Of a DNA stretch of 64,000 nt, positions 35,425 to 44,215 are shown one piece after another (within the stretch, counting starts at the first letter, position 1; every line of letters starts with the position of its first letter). This DNA comes from a bacterium. Lineage in GTDB: Bacteria > SZUA-79 > Acidulodesulfobacterales > Acidulodesulfobacteraceae. The translations under genes were made by a program, and so were the position numbers. The stretch lies in NCBI GenBank assembly GCA_021800805.1, contig JAJYYR010000004.1, positions 58,674-122,673 on the forward strand, written 5' to 3'. The notes under the pieces are model-generated. The model saw only the letters and a program-made list of their open reading frames with translations. It ran no database searches and was not told the origin of the DNA.

Positions 35425-36609
35425 TTGAAAATAATTAATTTCGACCATTTTGCGGCAACGAGGATGAGGCAGGAAGTAAAAGACGCTATGGAACCGTATT
35501 TTACGGCAGAATACGGCAATCCTCAAAGTATTCATACTCTCGGCGACGAACCTCGGGAAGCTTTGGATAAAGCAAGACTTCAGGCGGCAGAACTTTTAAA
35601 TGCGGCAACCACGGAGGTTATATTTACGGGAAGCGGCTCCGAATCTAACAACCTTGCGATAAAAGGAACGGCTTTTGCGAGAATGGACAAAGGCAAACAT
35701 ATCGTCGTTTCAAAAATAGAGCATTTCAGCGTTTTAAATTCAGTTAAGTCTTTAGCGAAACTCGGTTTTGAATTCAGCGAAGTTCCCGTCGACAAATACG
35801 GTTCGGTCGACCCGCAGGACGTTAAAAACGCTTTAAGAAAAGATACCGTTCTCGTCAGCATTACTCAAGCGTCAAATGAAATCGGCACTATTCAGGATAT
35901 TAAAGAAATTTCAAAGATAGTACATGAAAATTCTCCGGCATATATGCACACGGATGCAAACACGTCCTGCGGTTTTATAGAATCGGACGTCAAAGAGCTG
36001 GGCGTGGATATGCTTTCCGCCGCTCCCCACAGGTTTTACGGCCCTAAAGGCTTGGGGCTTTTTTACCTTAAAAAGGGTATACGCATAATGCCTCTTATCG
36101 ACGGAGGCATTCAGGAATTTGGAAGAAGGGCGGGCACAGAAAACATTCCCGCGATAGCGGGAGCCGGCGTCGCCTGTATGCTTGCCAAAAAAGAACTGAA
36201 AGAAAGAACGGCGCATCTTCTGTCGATTCAAAAAGCGATTATAGGAGGAGTGCTGGGCGGTTTGGACGAGGTCTATCTAAACGGGCATCCCGAAAAAAGA
36301 CTGCCGAATAATCTCAACTTTGTCGTAAAATACATAGAGGGCGAGTCTATGCTTATGTGGCTTAACAATATCGGAATTATGGTCGCAAGCGGCTCTGCCT
36401 GCACGTCTAAAATATTAAAGTCTTCGCACGTCCTAAACGCTATCGGGGTTGACCCCGCACTTGCGCAAGGTTCTCTTCTTATATCGCTCGGAGAGGATAA
36501 CACGCTTGACGATGCCGCATTTTTCGTTAAAGAACTTCCGGCAGTGGTTAAAAAATTAAGGGAAATGTCGCCTCTTTATGAAGAAGTTATGAAAAGAAAT
36601 AAGAAATAA
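35425..36609 (+). CDS. IscS/NifS-family protein lacking the PLP-binding lysine
   Basis: 394 residues, aminotransferase class V fold. Most active-site residues align with E. coli IscS: H100 (His104), N151 (Asn155), D177 (Asp180), and the persulfide cysteine C326 in ASGSACTSK (Cys328). The PLP lysine motif SGHK reads APHR: R203 (AGG at 36031-36033) replaces Lys206, and T180 replaces Gln183. The start NFDHFAATR also differs from DNAATTP. Without the lysine no internal aldimine can form, so classical desulfurase activity is doubtful. A known precedent is Archaeoglobus fulgidus IscS, where Asp replaces the Lys and the protein may help assemble clusters from free sulfide by giving a Cys ligand. RBS GGGAGG, TTG start. 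Confidence 0.85.
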   Translation: MKIINFDHFAATRMRQEVKDAMEPYFTAEYGNPQSIHTLGDEPREALDKARLQAAELLNAATTEVIFTGSGSESNNLAIKGTAFARMDKGKHIVVSKIEHFSVLNSVKSLAKLGFEFSEVPVDKYGSVDPQDVKNALRKDTVLVSITQASNEIGTIQDIKEISKIVHENSPAYMHTDANTSCGFIESDVKELGVDMLSAAPHRFYGPKGLGLFYLKKGIRIMPLIDGGIQEFGRRAGTENIPAIAGAGVACMLAKKELKERTAHLLSIQKAIIGGVLGGLDEVYLNGHPEKRLPNNLNFVVKYIEGESMLMWLNNIGIMVASGSACTSKILKSSHVLNAIGVDPALAQGSLLISLGEDNTLDDAAFFVKELPAVVKKLREMSPLYEEVMKRNKK

Positions 36610-36681
36610 AAAATCATAAAAAATAAACGGAAAACGGAAAAATAAAAATTTTAATTAAAAAATTTAAAAAAAGAGGGTTAA

Positions 36682-37185
36682 ATGTCTGAAACAGTTTCTT
36701 TAAAAGGAAATCCGGCGTCGTTGACGGGACCGTCGCTGAACTTAGGAGATACCGTTCCCGAAGCCATAGTTACGACTAAGGATTTAAAAGAAAAAAAAGT
36801 AGGCGGAAAAAAAGAAAAAATCCAGTTAATAATTACCCTTCCTTCTCTTGATACGTCGGTCTGTGAAATGGAGACCAAAAAATTTAACGAGATGCTTGCC
36901 AAATATACCGATGTAGATGTAACAGTCATATCTATGGATTTACCTTTTGCGCAGGATAGGTTTTGCGAAAGCTACGGCATAAAAAATATTACGACTGCAT
37001 CGGATTTCAGGTATAAAGATATGGAAAAATACGGCGTTATCATCGGCGAAGGCGCATTAAAGGGGTTGACCGCAAGAGCCGTTTTTATCGCTGACAAAGA
37101 AGGTAAAATCGCCTATAAACAATTAGTTCCAGAAATAACGAACGAGCCGGATTACGAGGACGTGCTTAGGGCGCTAAGTCGATAA
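36682..37185 (+). CDS. tpx: Thiol peroxidase Tpx
   Basis: Atypical 2-Cys peroxiredoxin reducing H2O2 and alkyl peroxides in the cytoplasm or periplasm. 167 residues. Peroxidatic cysteine in TLPSLDTSVCEMET (near 60), resolving cysteine in DRFCESYGI (near 95). The gene follows the Fe-S cluster by 72 AT-rich bases with RBS AGAGGG, suggesting shared expression in oxidative protection. Confidence 0.93.
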   Translation: MSETVSLKGNPASLTGPSLNLGDTVPEAIVTTKDLKEKKVGGKKEKIQLIITLPSLDTSVCEMETKKFNEMLAKYTDVDVTVISMDLPFAQDRFCESYGIKNITTASDFRYKDMEKYGVIIGEGALKGLTARAVFIADKEGKIAYKQLVPEITNEPDYEDVLRALSR

Positions 37186-37188
37186 TTC

Positions 37189-37217
37189 TTGAATTAACAA
37201 ATACTAAATTATATAAT
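37189..37217 (+). promoter_or_regulatory. Promoter of tRNA-Val
   Basis: TTGAAT at 37189-37194, 17-base spacer, TATAAT at 37212-37217, about 36 bases before the tRNA 5' end. The -35 overlaps the region just after the tpx stop. Confidence 0.7.
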
Positions 37218-37252
37218 ATTCTTTACTTATATAACTTAGTATAACATATAAC

Positions 37253-37327
37253 GGGCGCGTAACTCAGGGGTAGAGTGCCACCTTCACACGGTGGAAGCCG
37301 GCGGTTCGAGACCGTCCGCGCCTACCA
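37253..37327 (+). tRNA. tRNA-Val (anticodon CAC), CCA encoded
   Basis: Full cloverleaf by eye: acceptor GGGCGCG / CGCGCCT, D arm with AACTCAGGGGTAGAGT, anticodon stem CCACC / GGTGG around the loop TTCACAC (anticodon CAC), T arm GGCGG-TTCGAGA-CCGTC, discriminator A and encoded CCA at 37325-37327. Reads GUG codons. Confidence 0.93.
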
Positions 37328-37359
37328 TTCTAATAAATATTTTAATCTTGCCGTAAATT

Positions 37360-39959
37360 ATGGACATAACCCAAGACTTTAATGCTAAGCGCTTTGATGG
37401 ACTTGCTGATGCACTGCTTAATTCAAGAACCATAGGAGTTTTTATTTATCAGGACGATTGCAGGATCGTTCATTCAAATAAAGCATTCAGGGATTTTATA
37501 GGATATTCCGAAGACGAATTAAGCCGTTTGACCCCTTACGATATTGTAGGCGACGAATACAAACCTATAGTAAAAAAACTCGCCGAAAGAAGAATAAAGG
37601 GCGAAGTTTTTGCCGCCGAGCAAATAACGCATATGCATATAACGAAAGCGGGTGAATCAAAGCCGACCGTTATTTTTGCATATACTATCTCCTATAACGG
37701 CAAACCGGCAGGATTGGTTTTAGTGTTGGATGTTTCAAAGCAGAAAATGTACGATAGTCTGATCCTTTCTTTCAGGTCTCTTCAAGCTATGTATGCCACG
37801 CTTTCCGAGGTCAACCAGCTCATAGTAAGGACAAAAGACGAAAATTCTTTATTTTCCCAAATACCAAATAGAATAATACAAAGGGGACTATTCGTAAATT
37901 CTTTTATCGTGCTTTTCGACTCAAATCTTAATATAAAAACTTCTTTTTCTTACGAAAAAAGCGATTATCTCGATTTTTTGAAGCGGCATCTTAATTCAAA
38001 TGACCCTGAAATAAAAAAAGGACCGCTGTTTACGTCTTTGTTAAAATCAAAAATAGTAATTAATAACGATACTTTAAAAAATCCGCATATGCTGCCGTGG
38101 CGGGACGAGCAGGCAAAGAGAGGCTATCTATCAAGCGCCGCCGTTCCGATTATAAAAAAAGGCAAAGCGATAGGCGTTCTTTCTTTATATGCATCCGAAA
38201 GCGGATTTTTTAAAAAAGACGTTTACGGTCTATTAAAAGAGATGACTATGGATATAAATTATGCGCTCGATAAAATAGAAGACGAAAAATGGCATTCGAT
38301 GATTATGACCGCATTAAATTCAGGTTCCGATTTTGTCGTTATTTCGGATAAATATTTTAATATATTATTCGCAAATGAAAGCGTTTATAAAATATTCGGC
38401 TATTCTGCAAGCGAACTTACGGGCGGACATTATTCAAAAATATTTGGAGGCGGTTCAGGAAAAAGAGGGTTTGCCGAAAAATTTCTCGGCACTATTATTT
38501 CAGGCGATGTATTAACCGACATATTCATGTATAAAACTAAGAGCGGCGGCGATATATATTGCTATACGACGATTACCCCGTTTAAGTTTGGTTCCGACGG
38601 GGGCGGCGATATACAATATTTTATAACGACCGGAAAAGATATTACCCGCGAGATAAAAGCCGAAGAAACTATGGAGCGGTTGATGCATTTCGATACCCTC
38701 ACCGATCTTCCCAATAAAAAAATGCTAAAAGAAAATATAGACGCATTTATAAAAGATGCCGGTTATTCGGACGCTCATTCCTGCTGCGCCCTTGCAATAA
38801 TAAATCCGGTAAATTTTTCTTTAATAAACCATACTTTCGGTTTTGAAACAGGCAATAAAATAATCGTAGAAATGTCCCATAAGATAAAAAATATTATAAA
38901 AAACTACGATATTTTGGCAAGATGGGAGGCGGATAAGTTTGCCGTATTTTTGAAACGGTTAAAATTCGACGAAGATGCTTTGCCTATCGTCAACAGGATA
39001 ATAGACGTTCTTAACGAGCCTTATGCTCCGGACGGCAAAAAAATAAATATATCTTTTAACGCCGGAATATCGCTTTATCCAAAAGACGCAGCGACATCTC
39101 AGGATATTTTCGATAAAGCCGAATCCGCGCTTCTTAATTCCAGGTCGAAAGGCGAAAATACCGTCGGATTTTTTAAAAAAGAATTCGAAGAATCCGCAAG
39201 GAAAAAGGTAGAGCTAAGGAACGGGCTTAACGAGGCTGTGGCAAAAAATCAATTTGTCCTACATTACCAGCCTTACTTCGATATAAAACAGGCTCGATAA
39301 AAGGAGCGGAAGCTCTTCTGAGGTGGCAAAGAAACGGCAGGCTTACGCCTCCGATGGAATTTATTCCGTTTTTGGAGCAGAGCGGAATGATTACGAAAGT
39401 TGAAAACTGGATATTAGGCGAGGTGGCATTTAAAATAAAAACATGGTCGGACAATGGTTTTAAAGCCGTTCCCGTTTCGGTAAATATTTCCCCTGCCAGT
39501 TTCGGCGACCCTCATATAAAAGAGAATATCGAAAAAGCGCTTGATAAAAACGGCGTAGAACCGAGCTTGTTTAATTTTGAAATAGTAGAAAGAACGTTTA
39601 TGGATAATTTAGAATATTCCGGCAGGCTACTGAATGATTTAAAGGAAAAAGGGTTCGGATTTTCTATAGACGATTTCGGAACGGGGTATTCTTCGCTTTC
39701 TTATTTGACCGACCTTCCGTTCGATAACCTTAAAATAGATATTTCGTTCGTTAGAAAAATGCTCATCGATAAACATTCGAGATACATAATAGAAACTATA
39801 ATTTATCTTTCAAAAAAGCTCAATATGAAGTCTATCGCCGAGGGCGTGGAAACAGAGGAACAGTTGGAGCTGTTAAAAGAGCTTGGATGCGATTATGTTC
39901 AAGGATTTTTATTATCCAAACCATTAGAGGAAACAAAATTCGAGGAGTTTTTGATATGA
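37360..39959 (+). pseudogene. PAS-GAF-PAS-GGDEF-EAL cyclic-di-GMP protein, split by a frameshift
   Basis: The first frame (37360-39300) gives PAS, a GAF-like region, a second PAS (~320-430) and a GGDEF domain. The GGDEF signature is degenerate (ILARWEADKFAVF), so cyclase activity is unlikely. The frame runs into the EAL domain (LHYQPYFDIK) and stops; the rest of EAL continues in another frame to 39959 (GSIKGAEALLRW, DDFGTGYSSL, EGVETEEQLELL, QGFLLSKP). One extra A in the run at 39285-39288 would restore the whole protein of ~866 residues. It may be a real mutation, an assembly error in a homopolymer, or slippage. EAL residues look intact, so the ancestral product was a c-di-GMP phosphodiesterase. 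Confidence 0.85.
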
Positions 39960-40588
39960 CAAAAATTTTTATAACGGGCGGAATATCTTCGGGAAAATCA
40001 AGTTTTGCCGAAGAAACGGCGCTTTCGCTATATAAATCGCTTTCACCTATTGCCGCAGGCGCGAGTGCCCGCCGGGATTTAACCGGACAAGGGCAAGGCG
40101 GCGGTTCGCTTCATTTCATTGCTACGGCGAAGGCAGGAATTTTAGATGAAGGAAAATACGAAGACGAAGAAATGGCTTTAAAAATTAAAAAACACAAAGA
40201 TAAAAGAAATAAGGATTTTATCGTCCACGAAAATTTTGAAGACTTGAGCGGAGAAGTCGTCGGCGTCTGCAAATCTTTAGCTTTGTCGTCAGCCGCCGGA
40301 AAAGGCGTAATCCTTATAGATTCTATGACGTTATGGCTCTCGTCTATTTTTCGGGATATAGCCGGTTATAATTCAGCCTTAGAATCGGTTATTAAATTCT
40401 CCGCATATCTCTCAAAAATTGAATGTTCGGTTATTACCGTTGCAGATTCCCTCGGCTTTAATATGGTTCCCGTCTCCGCATACGTCAGGAAATTTATCGA
40501 ATTAAACGGCTTAATGGAACAAGAACTCTCCGCCGTTTCCGATAAGGCTTACTGCGTTATAGCCGGAAACCCGATAACGCTAAAGTAG
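39956..40588 (+). CDS. cobU: Adenosylcobinamide kinase / guanylyltransferase
   Basis: Phosphorylates adenosylcobinamide and converts it to the GDP form in cobalamin nucleotide-loop assembly. From the ATG at 39956 (overlapping the EAL stop as ATGA, with GAGGAG upstream) the protein is 210 residues. P-loop GGISSGKSS starts at residue 8. The usual RxxxTxA-type stretch follows as FIATAKAG. An earlier in-frame start at 39887 would put 23 unlikely residues in front. First of cobU-cobT-cobS-cbiA. Confidence 0.87.
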   Translation: MTKIFITGGISSGKSSFAEETALSLYKSLSPIAAGASARRDLTGQGQGGGSLHFIATAKAGILDEGKYEDEEMALKIKKHKDKRNKDFIVHENFEDLSGEVVGVCKSLALSSAAGKGVILIDSMTLWLSSIFRDIAGYNSALESVIKFSAYLSKIECSVITVADSLGFNMVPVSAYVRKFIELNGLMEQELSAVSDKAYCVIAGNPITLK

Positions 40589-40699
40589 AGTGAAGTCAAG
40601 TAAAATTAAGTCAAGTCAAAACTTCGGGGATGCCGGTCTTTATTTTTATCCAAATCTAATTTATAATGGCTCTATATTAAATTTTTTTACGGATGCGAT

Positions 40700-41797
40700 A
40701 TGAATGACAGGGATTATCTTTTTTCTATTGCCGCAAAAATAAAGCCGGTAAATAAGCGGAAGTTTTATAAAATTGCCGAACGCAGGTTGAACAGGCTTAT
40801 AAAGCCCAAGGGAAGTCTCGGCAGGTTAGAAGATTTTGCAAAAGACGTCGTCGCCGTTACGGAAGAAGAAAGACCGCGGTTAAATAATAAATTCGTATGC
40901 GTGTTTGCGGGGGACCACGGCGTCGTCGAAGAGGGCGTCAGCCTGTTCAAGCAGGACGTTACCGTCCAGATGGTAAGAAATTTTCTGAGCGGAGGAGCGG
41001 CTATTAATACTATTGCAGAGTCTGCCGGGGCTGAAGTTCTTGTAATAGACGTTGGAATTAATGCCGATTGCGGCGATTTTATAGACTTAGGTTCTGCGCC
41101 CTCTAATTTTATAAATTTAAAAGTCAAAAAAGGAACGTTTAATATAAAAAATGGTCCGGCTATGGCCGCCGCCGAAGCCGTTAAATCAGTCCTTAAAGGC
41201 ATAGAAACAGCGGACATAGTAAAGGATAAAGGCGCCGAAATCTGCGCTACCGGCGATATGGGAATAGGCAATACGACTCCGGCATCCGCAATTACCTGCT
41301 TTTATTCAGGAAAAACGCCGGAATCCGTTTGCGGCAGAGGGACTGGAGTAAATTCTGACGTAATAAAAAAGAAAGCGGAAATTATTGAAAAGGCGATTAA
41401 ATGTAATATACGGGAGGGCGGAGATGCCGTAGACGTCCTTGCGGGCGTCGGCGGTCTCGAAATAGGCGCAATAGCGGGGTTTATACTTGGATGCGCTATT
41501 CATAGAATTCCGGTTGTCGTCGACGGCTTTATTTCTACCGCCGGTGCATTAATCGCTTTAAACATTAATCCATATGTGTCGGATTATATGTTTCTCGGGC
41601 ATCTTTCCAAAGAAAAGGGGCATAAAACCGCCGTCAAGCTTATCGGTAAAACTCCGATACTGGACTTGTCCATGAGGCTCGGCGAAGGAACGGGGGCAGT
41701 CATAGCGATGAAGATAATGGAAACTGCGCTTAACATGTATAATAATATGCTGACGTTCGACGAAGCAAACGTTTATGCGTCAAAACTTAACAGGTAA
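40700..41797 (+). CDS. cobT: Nicotinate-nucleotide-dimethylbenzimidazole phosphoribosyltransferase
   Basis: Activates the lower-ligand base of cobalamin by attaching ribose phosphate from nicotinate mononucleotide. 365 residues, family length. Visible family stretches: KPKGSLGRLEDFA, VFAGDHGVVEEGVSLF, TGDMGIGNTTPASAI and VCGRGTGV. Four bases separate it from cobS. The 111-base upstream gap holds short GTCAAGT repeats and no cobalamin riboswitch that I could recognise. Confidence 0.96.
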   Translation: MNDRDYLFSIAAKIKPVNKRKFYKIAERRLNRLIKPKGSLGRLEDFAKDVVAVTEEERPRLNNKFVCVFAGDHGVVEEGVSLFKQDVTVQMVRNFLSGGAAINTIAESAGAEVLVIDVGINADCGDFIDLGSAPSNFINLKVKKGTFNIKNGPAMAAAEAVKSVLKGIETADIVKDKGAEICATGDMGIGNTTPASAITCFYSGKTPESVCGRGTGVNSDVIKKKAEIIEKAIKCNIREGGDAVDVLAGVGGLEIGAIAGFILGCAIHRIPVVVDGFISTAGALIALNINPYVSDYMFLGHLSKEKGHKTAVKLIGKTPILDLSMRLGEGTGAVIAMKIMETALNMYNNMLTFDEANVYASKLNR

Positions 41798-41800
41798 AAT

Positions 41801-42616
41801 ATGTTTATATTGAGCGGATTATCCGAAGCCGTAAATTTTCTGACGGTATTTAAACTAAAAAGAAAAAACAGGAAGTCCGGCGGGGAAGAAATAGACAAAG
41901 ACGGAGATTTATATATAAAATACCTGAAAAAATCTATTAAATATTTTCCGGCGGCAGGATTTTTAATCGGGATAATATTGGCATCGATTTTTTATATTTT
42001 TAACAAATTCCTGTCCGTTCAACCTGCAATTTTAGTATCTATTTTTTTTCTGTTCATTCTTACGGGAGGACTTCACTTTGACGGTCTGTCGGATACTTCG
42101 GACGGCTTTTTTGCCTATCTTAAAAGCGGAGATAAAAACAGGTTTTATAAAGCTATGAAGGACGTCAATACCGGAGCCGCCGGAAATCTGTCGGTAATTT
42201 TTTACGTTTTAATAATGTGGTCGCTTATTAATTCAGTAAACGGCGGTTTTAACCTTAATTTTACGTATCTGTCCTTATTGACTTTTCCCGTAGCCGGAAG
42301 GTATTCGATAGTCGTTATGTCTTATTTTTCAAATACGCCGGATAATTTTAAAGGGATAGGAACTATTTTTACCGAAGGAACGGATACTTGGTCGCTTATC
42401 GCCGCCTCTTTTTTTACTCTTATAATTATCTATTTTTTTTTAAAGACCGCCGGTATTTTTTCTTTGCTCGTTACGGTTTTCGTAGTTCTTTCAGCCGCAT
42501 TTTATTTCGGAAAAAAATTCGGAGGCGTAAACGGCGATATGCTTGGATTTACCGTCCAGCTTTCGGAGGTTATTTTTACGGCGGCTCTAGTTGGTTTTCA
42601 CCGGATACTTTATTAA
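41801..42616 (+). CDS. cobS: Adenosylcobinamide-GDP ribazoletransferase (cobalamin synthase)
   Basis: Integral membrane enzyme joining adenosylcobinamide-GDP with the alpha-ribazole. 271 residues with about six or seven membrane segments. The catalytic motif GGLHFDGLSDTSDGFF with its Asp residues is intact (near 88-103). A lysine-rich loop (LKRKNRKSGGEEID) follows the first helix. Confidence 0.93.
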   Translation: MFILSGLSEAVNFLTVFKLKRKNRKSGGEEIDKDGDLYIKYLKKSIKYFPAAGFLIGIILASIFYIFNKFLSVQPAILVSIFFLFILTGGLHFDGLSDTSDGFFAYLKSGDKNRFYKAMKDVNTGAAGNLSVIFYVLIMWSLINSVNGGFNLNFTYLSLLTFPVAGRYSIVVMSYFSNTPDNFKGIGTIFTEGTDTWSLIAASFFTLIIIYFFLKTAGIFSLLVTVFVVLSAAFYFGKKFGGVNGDMLGFTVQLSEVIFTAALVGFHRILY

Positions 42617-42664
42617 TTTAATTTAAATTCACTATTTATTTATTAGATTAGGCAGGGTCATATT

Positions 42665-44182
42665 ATGTTTGCCGTTTATTTTGCATCGGATAGGTCTTCG
42701 TCGGGGAAATCGACCATAACTATGGCTTTTTCGATAGCGCTGAAAGATGCGGGCTACTCGTTAAGCGTTTATAAAGCCGGTCCTGATTTTATCGATCCCG
42801 TAATATTATCCGAGGCTTTAAATTCGGACGTCGTAGTGAAAAATTTAGACCCTTTCTTGATACCGGATAAATATTTAACGAAATGGTTTTTTGCAGGGAA
42901 CGAAAACGCCTCAGAAAGCGAAGGCGAAAACATTTGCGCTAAAAAGGCGTTTGTCGTCGAAAGCGCTATGGGGCTTTACGACGGGAATTCATATATAATA
43001 GCAAAGAAATTTAAACTTCCGGTCGTTCTGGTTATGGATTGCAGAAGAATTTCATCGACTATGGCTTCATTGGTTTGCGGACTAAAAAACTATAAAAGGG
43101 GCGTAAACGTCTGCGGAGTAATTTTAAATAATATTTCATCGGCAAGGCATTATGAAATAATCTCAAATGAAATTAAAGCCGGTATCCCGGATATAAATGT
43201 TTTCGGGTGGGTTTTAAACGACGAAACCGTTCTTAAGATAAAAGAAAGGCATCTGGGATTGACGGTTCACGACGGCGAAAGCATAAACGGTAAAAAAGAG
43301 TTTAACAAAACCGTTTCCGGTATTAAAGAAACCGTATTTAAAAACGTAGATTTTAATCTGTTAGTAAAGACCTTGAAAGAAAATTCCCGAAATTTTAATA
43401 AACTGTTTAAAAAAAGCGTCGAAAAGAGCAAAAACATAACGGTAGGGATTAGTAAGCCAAAAATAGTCGAAACTCAAACTCAAACTCAAATTAAGACTAA
43501 GACTAAAACTAAAACTAAAACTAAAATTGCCGTCGCTTTAGATAAAGCTTTCTTTTTTTATTATAATTTTAATTTTGAAATTTTAAAAAGTTTCGGCGCA
43601 GAAATCGTTTTTTTCAGCCCTTTAAGAGATAAATCTTTGCCAAAGGGAACTCAGGCAATTTATATAGGCGGCGGTTATCCCGAAATATATGGAGGCGCTC
43701 TTGCCGAAAACGCGTCCGTCAGGAAAGAAATTTATGAGTTCTTTAAAAATAATGGTATAATATATGCCGAATGCGGCGGATTAATGTATCTGTGCAAAAA
43801 AATTATTTATAAGCGGCAAAGTTTCGCCGCCGCAGGTATTTTTCCGTTCGACGCTTCTATGGATAAAGGCGGGCTTTCGCTGGGATACAGAACCGTCAGA
43901 CTCAAAGAAAAAACGTTTTTTGGCGAAGCCGGTTTGACGGTTAACGGACACGAGTTTCATTATTCCAAACTTGTAAAAGAAAGGGACGGCGGCGACATCC
44001 AAAATATAAAAAATAATATAAAAAATATATTTGAATATGAAAGCATAAGCGCCCCCGGCATATTTAAGCCGGAAGGGTATAATATTTTAAATGCGGTAGG
44101 CAGTTATATTCATCTGTCGTTTTATTCCAATAAATTGCCGGCTAAAAATCTTGTAGCCGCCGCAGGGAATTCAGGACTATAA
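42665..44182 (+). CDS. cbiA: Cobyrinic acid a,c-diamide synthase
   Basis: ATP-dependent amidation of cobyrinic acid. 505 residues: N-terminal dethiobiotin-synthetase-like ATPase (SDRSSSGKSTITMA, residue ~8-21), and a C-terminal class I glutamine amidotransferase with nucleophile C370 in YAECGGLMYL. Between them, at residues ~269-287, is a low-complexity TQTQTQ...TKTKTK linker encoded by hexanucleotide repeats (43471-43528), which is why the protein is longer than the usual ~460 residues. Confidence 0.93.
   Translation: MFAVYFASDRSSSGKSTITMAFSIALKDAGYSLSVYKAGPDFIDPVILSEALNSDVVVKNLDPFLIPDKYLTKWFFAGNENASESEGENICAKKAFVVESAMGLYDGNSYIIAKKFKLPVVLVMDCRRISSTMASLVCGLKNYKRGVNVCGVILNNISSARHYEIISNEIKAGIPDINVFGWVLNDETVLKIKERHLGLTVHDGESINGKKEFNKTVSGIKETVFKNVDFNLLVKTLKENSRNFNKLFKKSVEKSKNITVGISKPKIVETQTQTQIKTKTKTKTKTKIAVALDKAFFFYYNFNFEILKSFGAEIVFFSPLRDKSLPKGTQAIYIGGGYPEIYGGALAENASVRKEIYEFFKNNGIIYAECGGLMYLCKKIIYKRQSFAAAGIFPFDASMDKGGLSLGYRTVRLKEKTFFGEAGLTVNGHEFHYSKLVKERDGGDIQNIKNNIKNIFEYESISAPGIFKPEGYNILNAVGSYIHLSFYSNKLPAKNLVAAAGNSGL
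43471..43528. repeat. Hexanucleotide microsatellite in cbiA
   Basis: ACTCAA repeated about three times, then a mixed tract of ACTAAG/ACTAAA units. Because the unit is 6 bases, copy-number change alters linker length by two residues per unit without a frameshift. Confidence 0.88.
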
Positions 44183-44215
44183 TATATAATTTACAACATA
44201 AGGAGAAATAAATAT

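Noticed and set aside
39887..39955. Longer N-terminus for cobU
   Set aside because: It overlaps the EAL domain in another frame and adds residues not seen in the family; MTKIFITGG at 39956 with GAGGAG upstream is the natural start.
40589..40699. Cobalamin riboswitch before cobT
   Set aside because: The 111-base gap is too short and lacks the B12-box pattern.
40765..41271. 168-residue minus-strand reading frame inside cobT
   Set aside because: Shadow of the conserved cobT gene; no family features.
44183..44215. TPP riboswitch before the ThiC-family gene
   Set aside because: Only 33 bases, AT-rich with a ribosome site; no room for the THI element.
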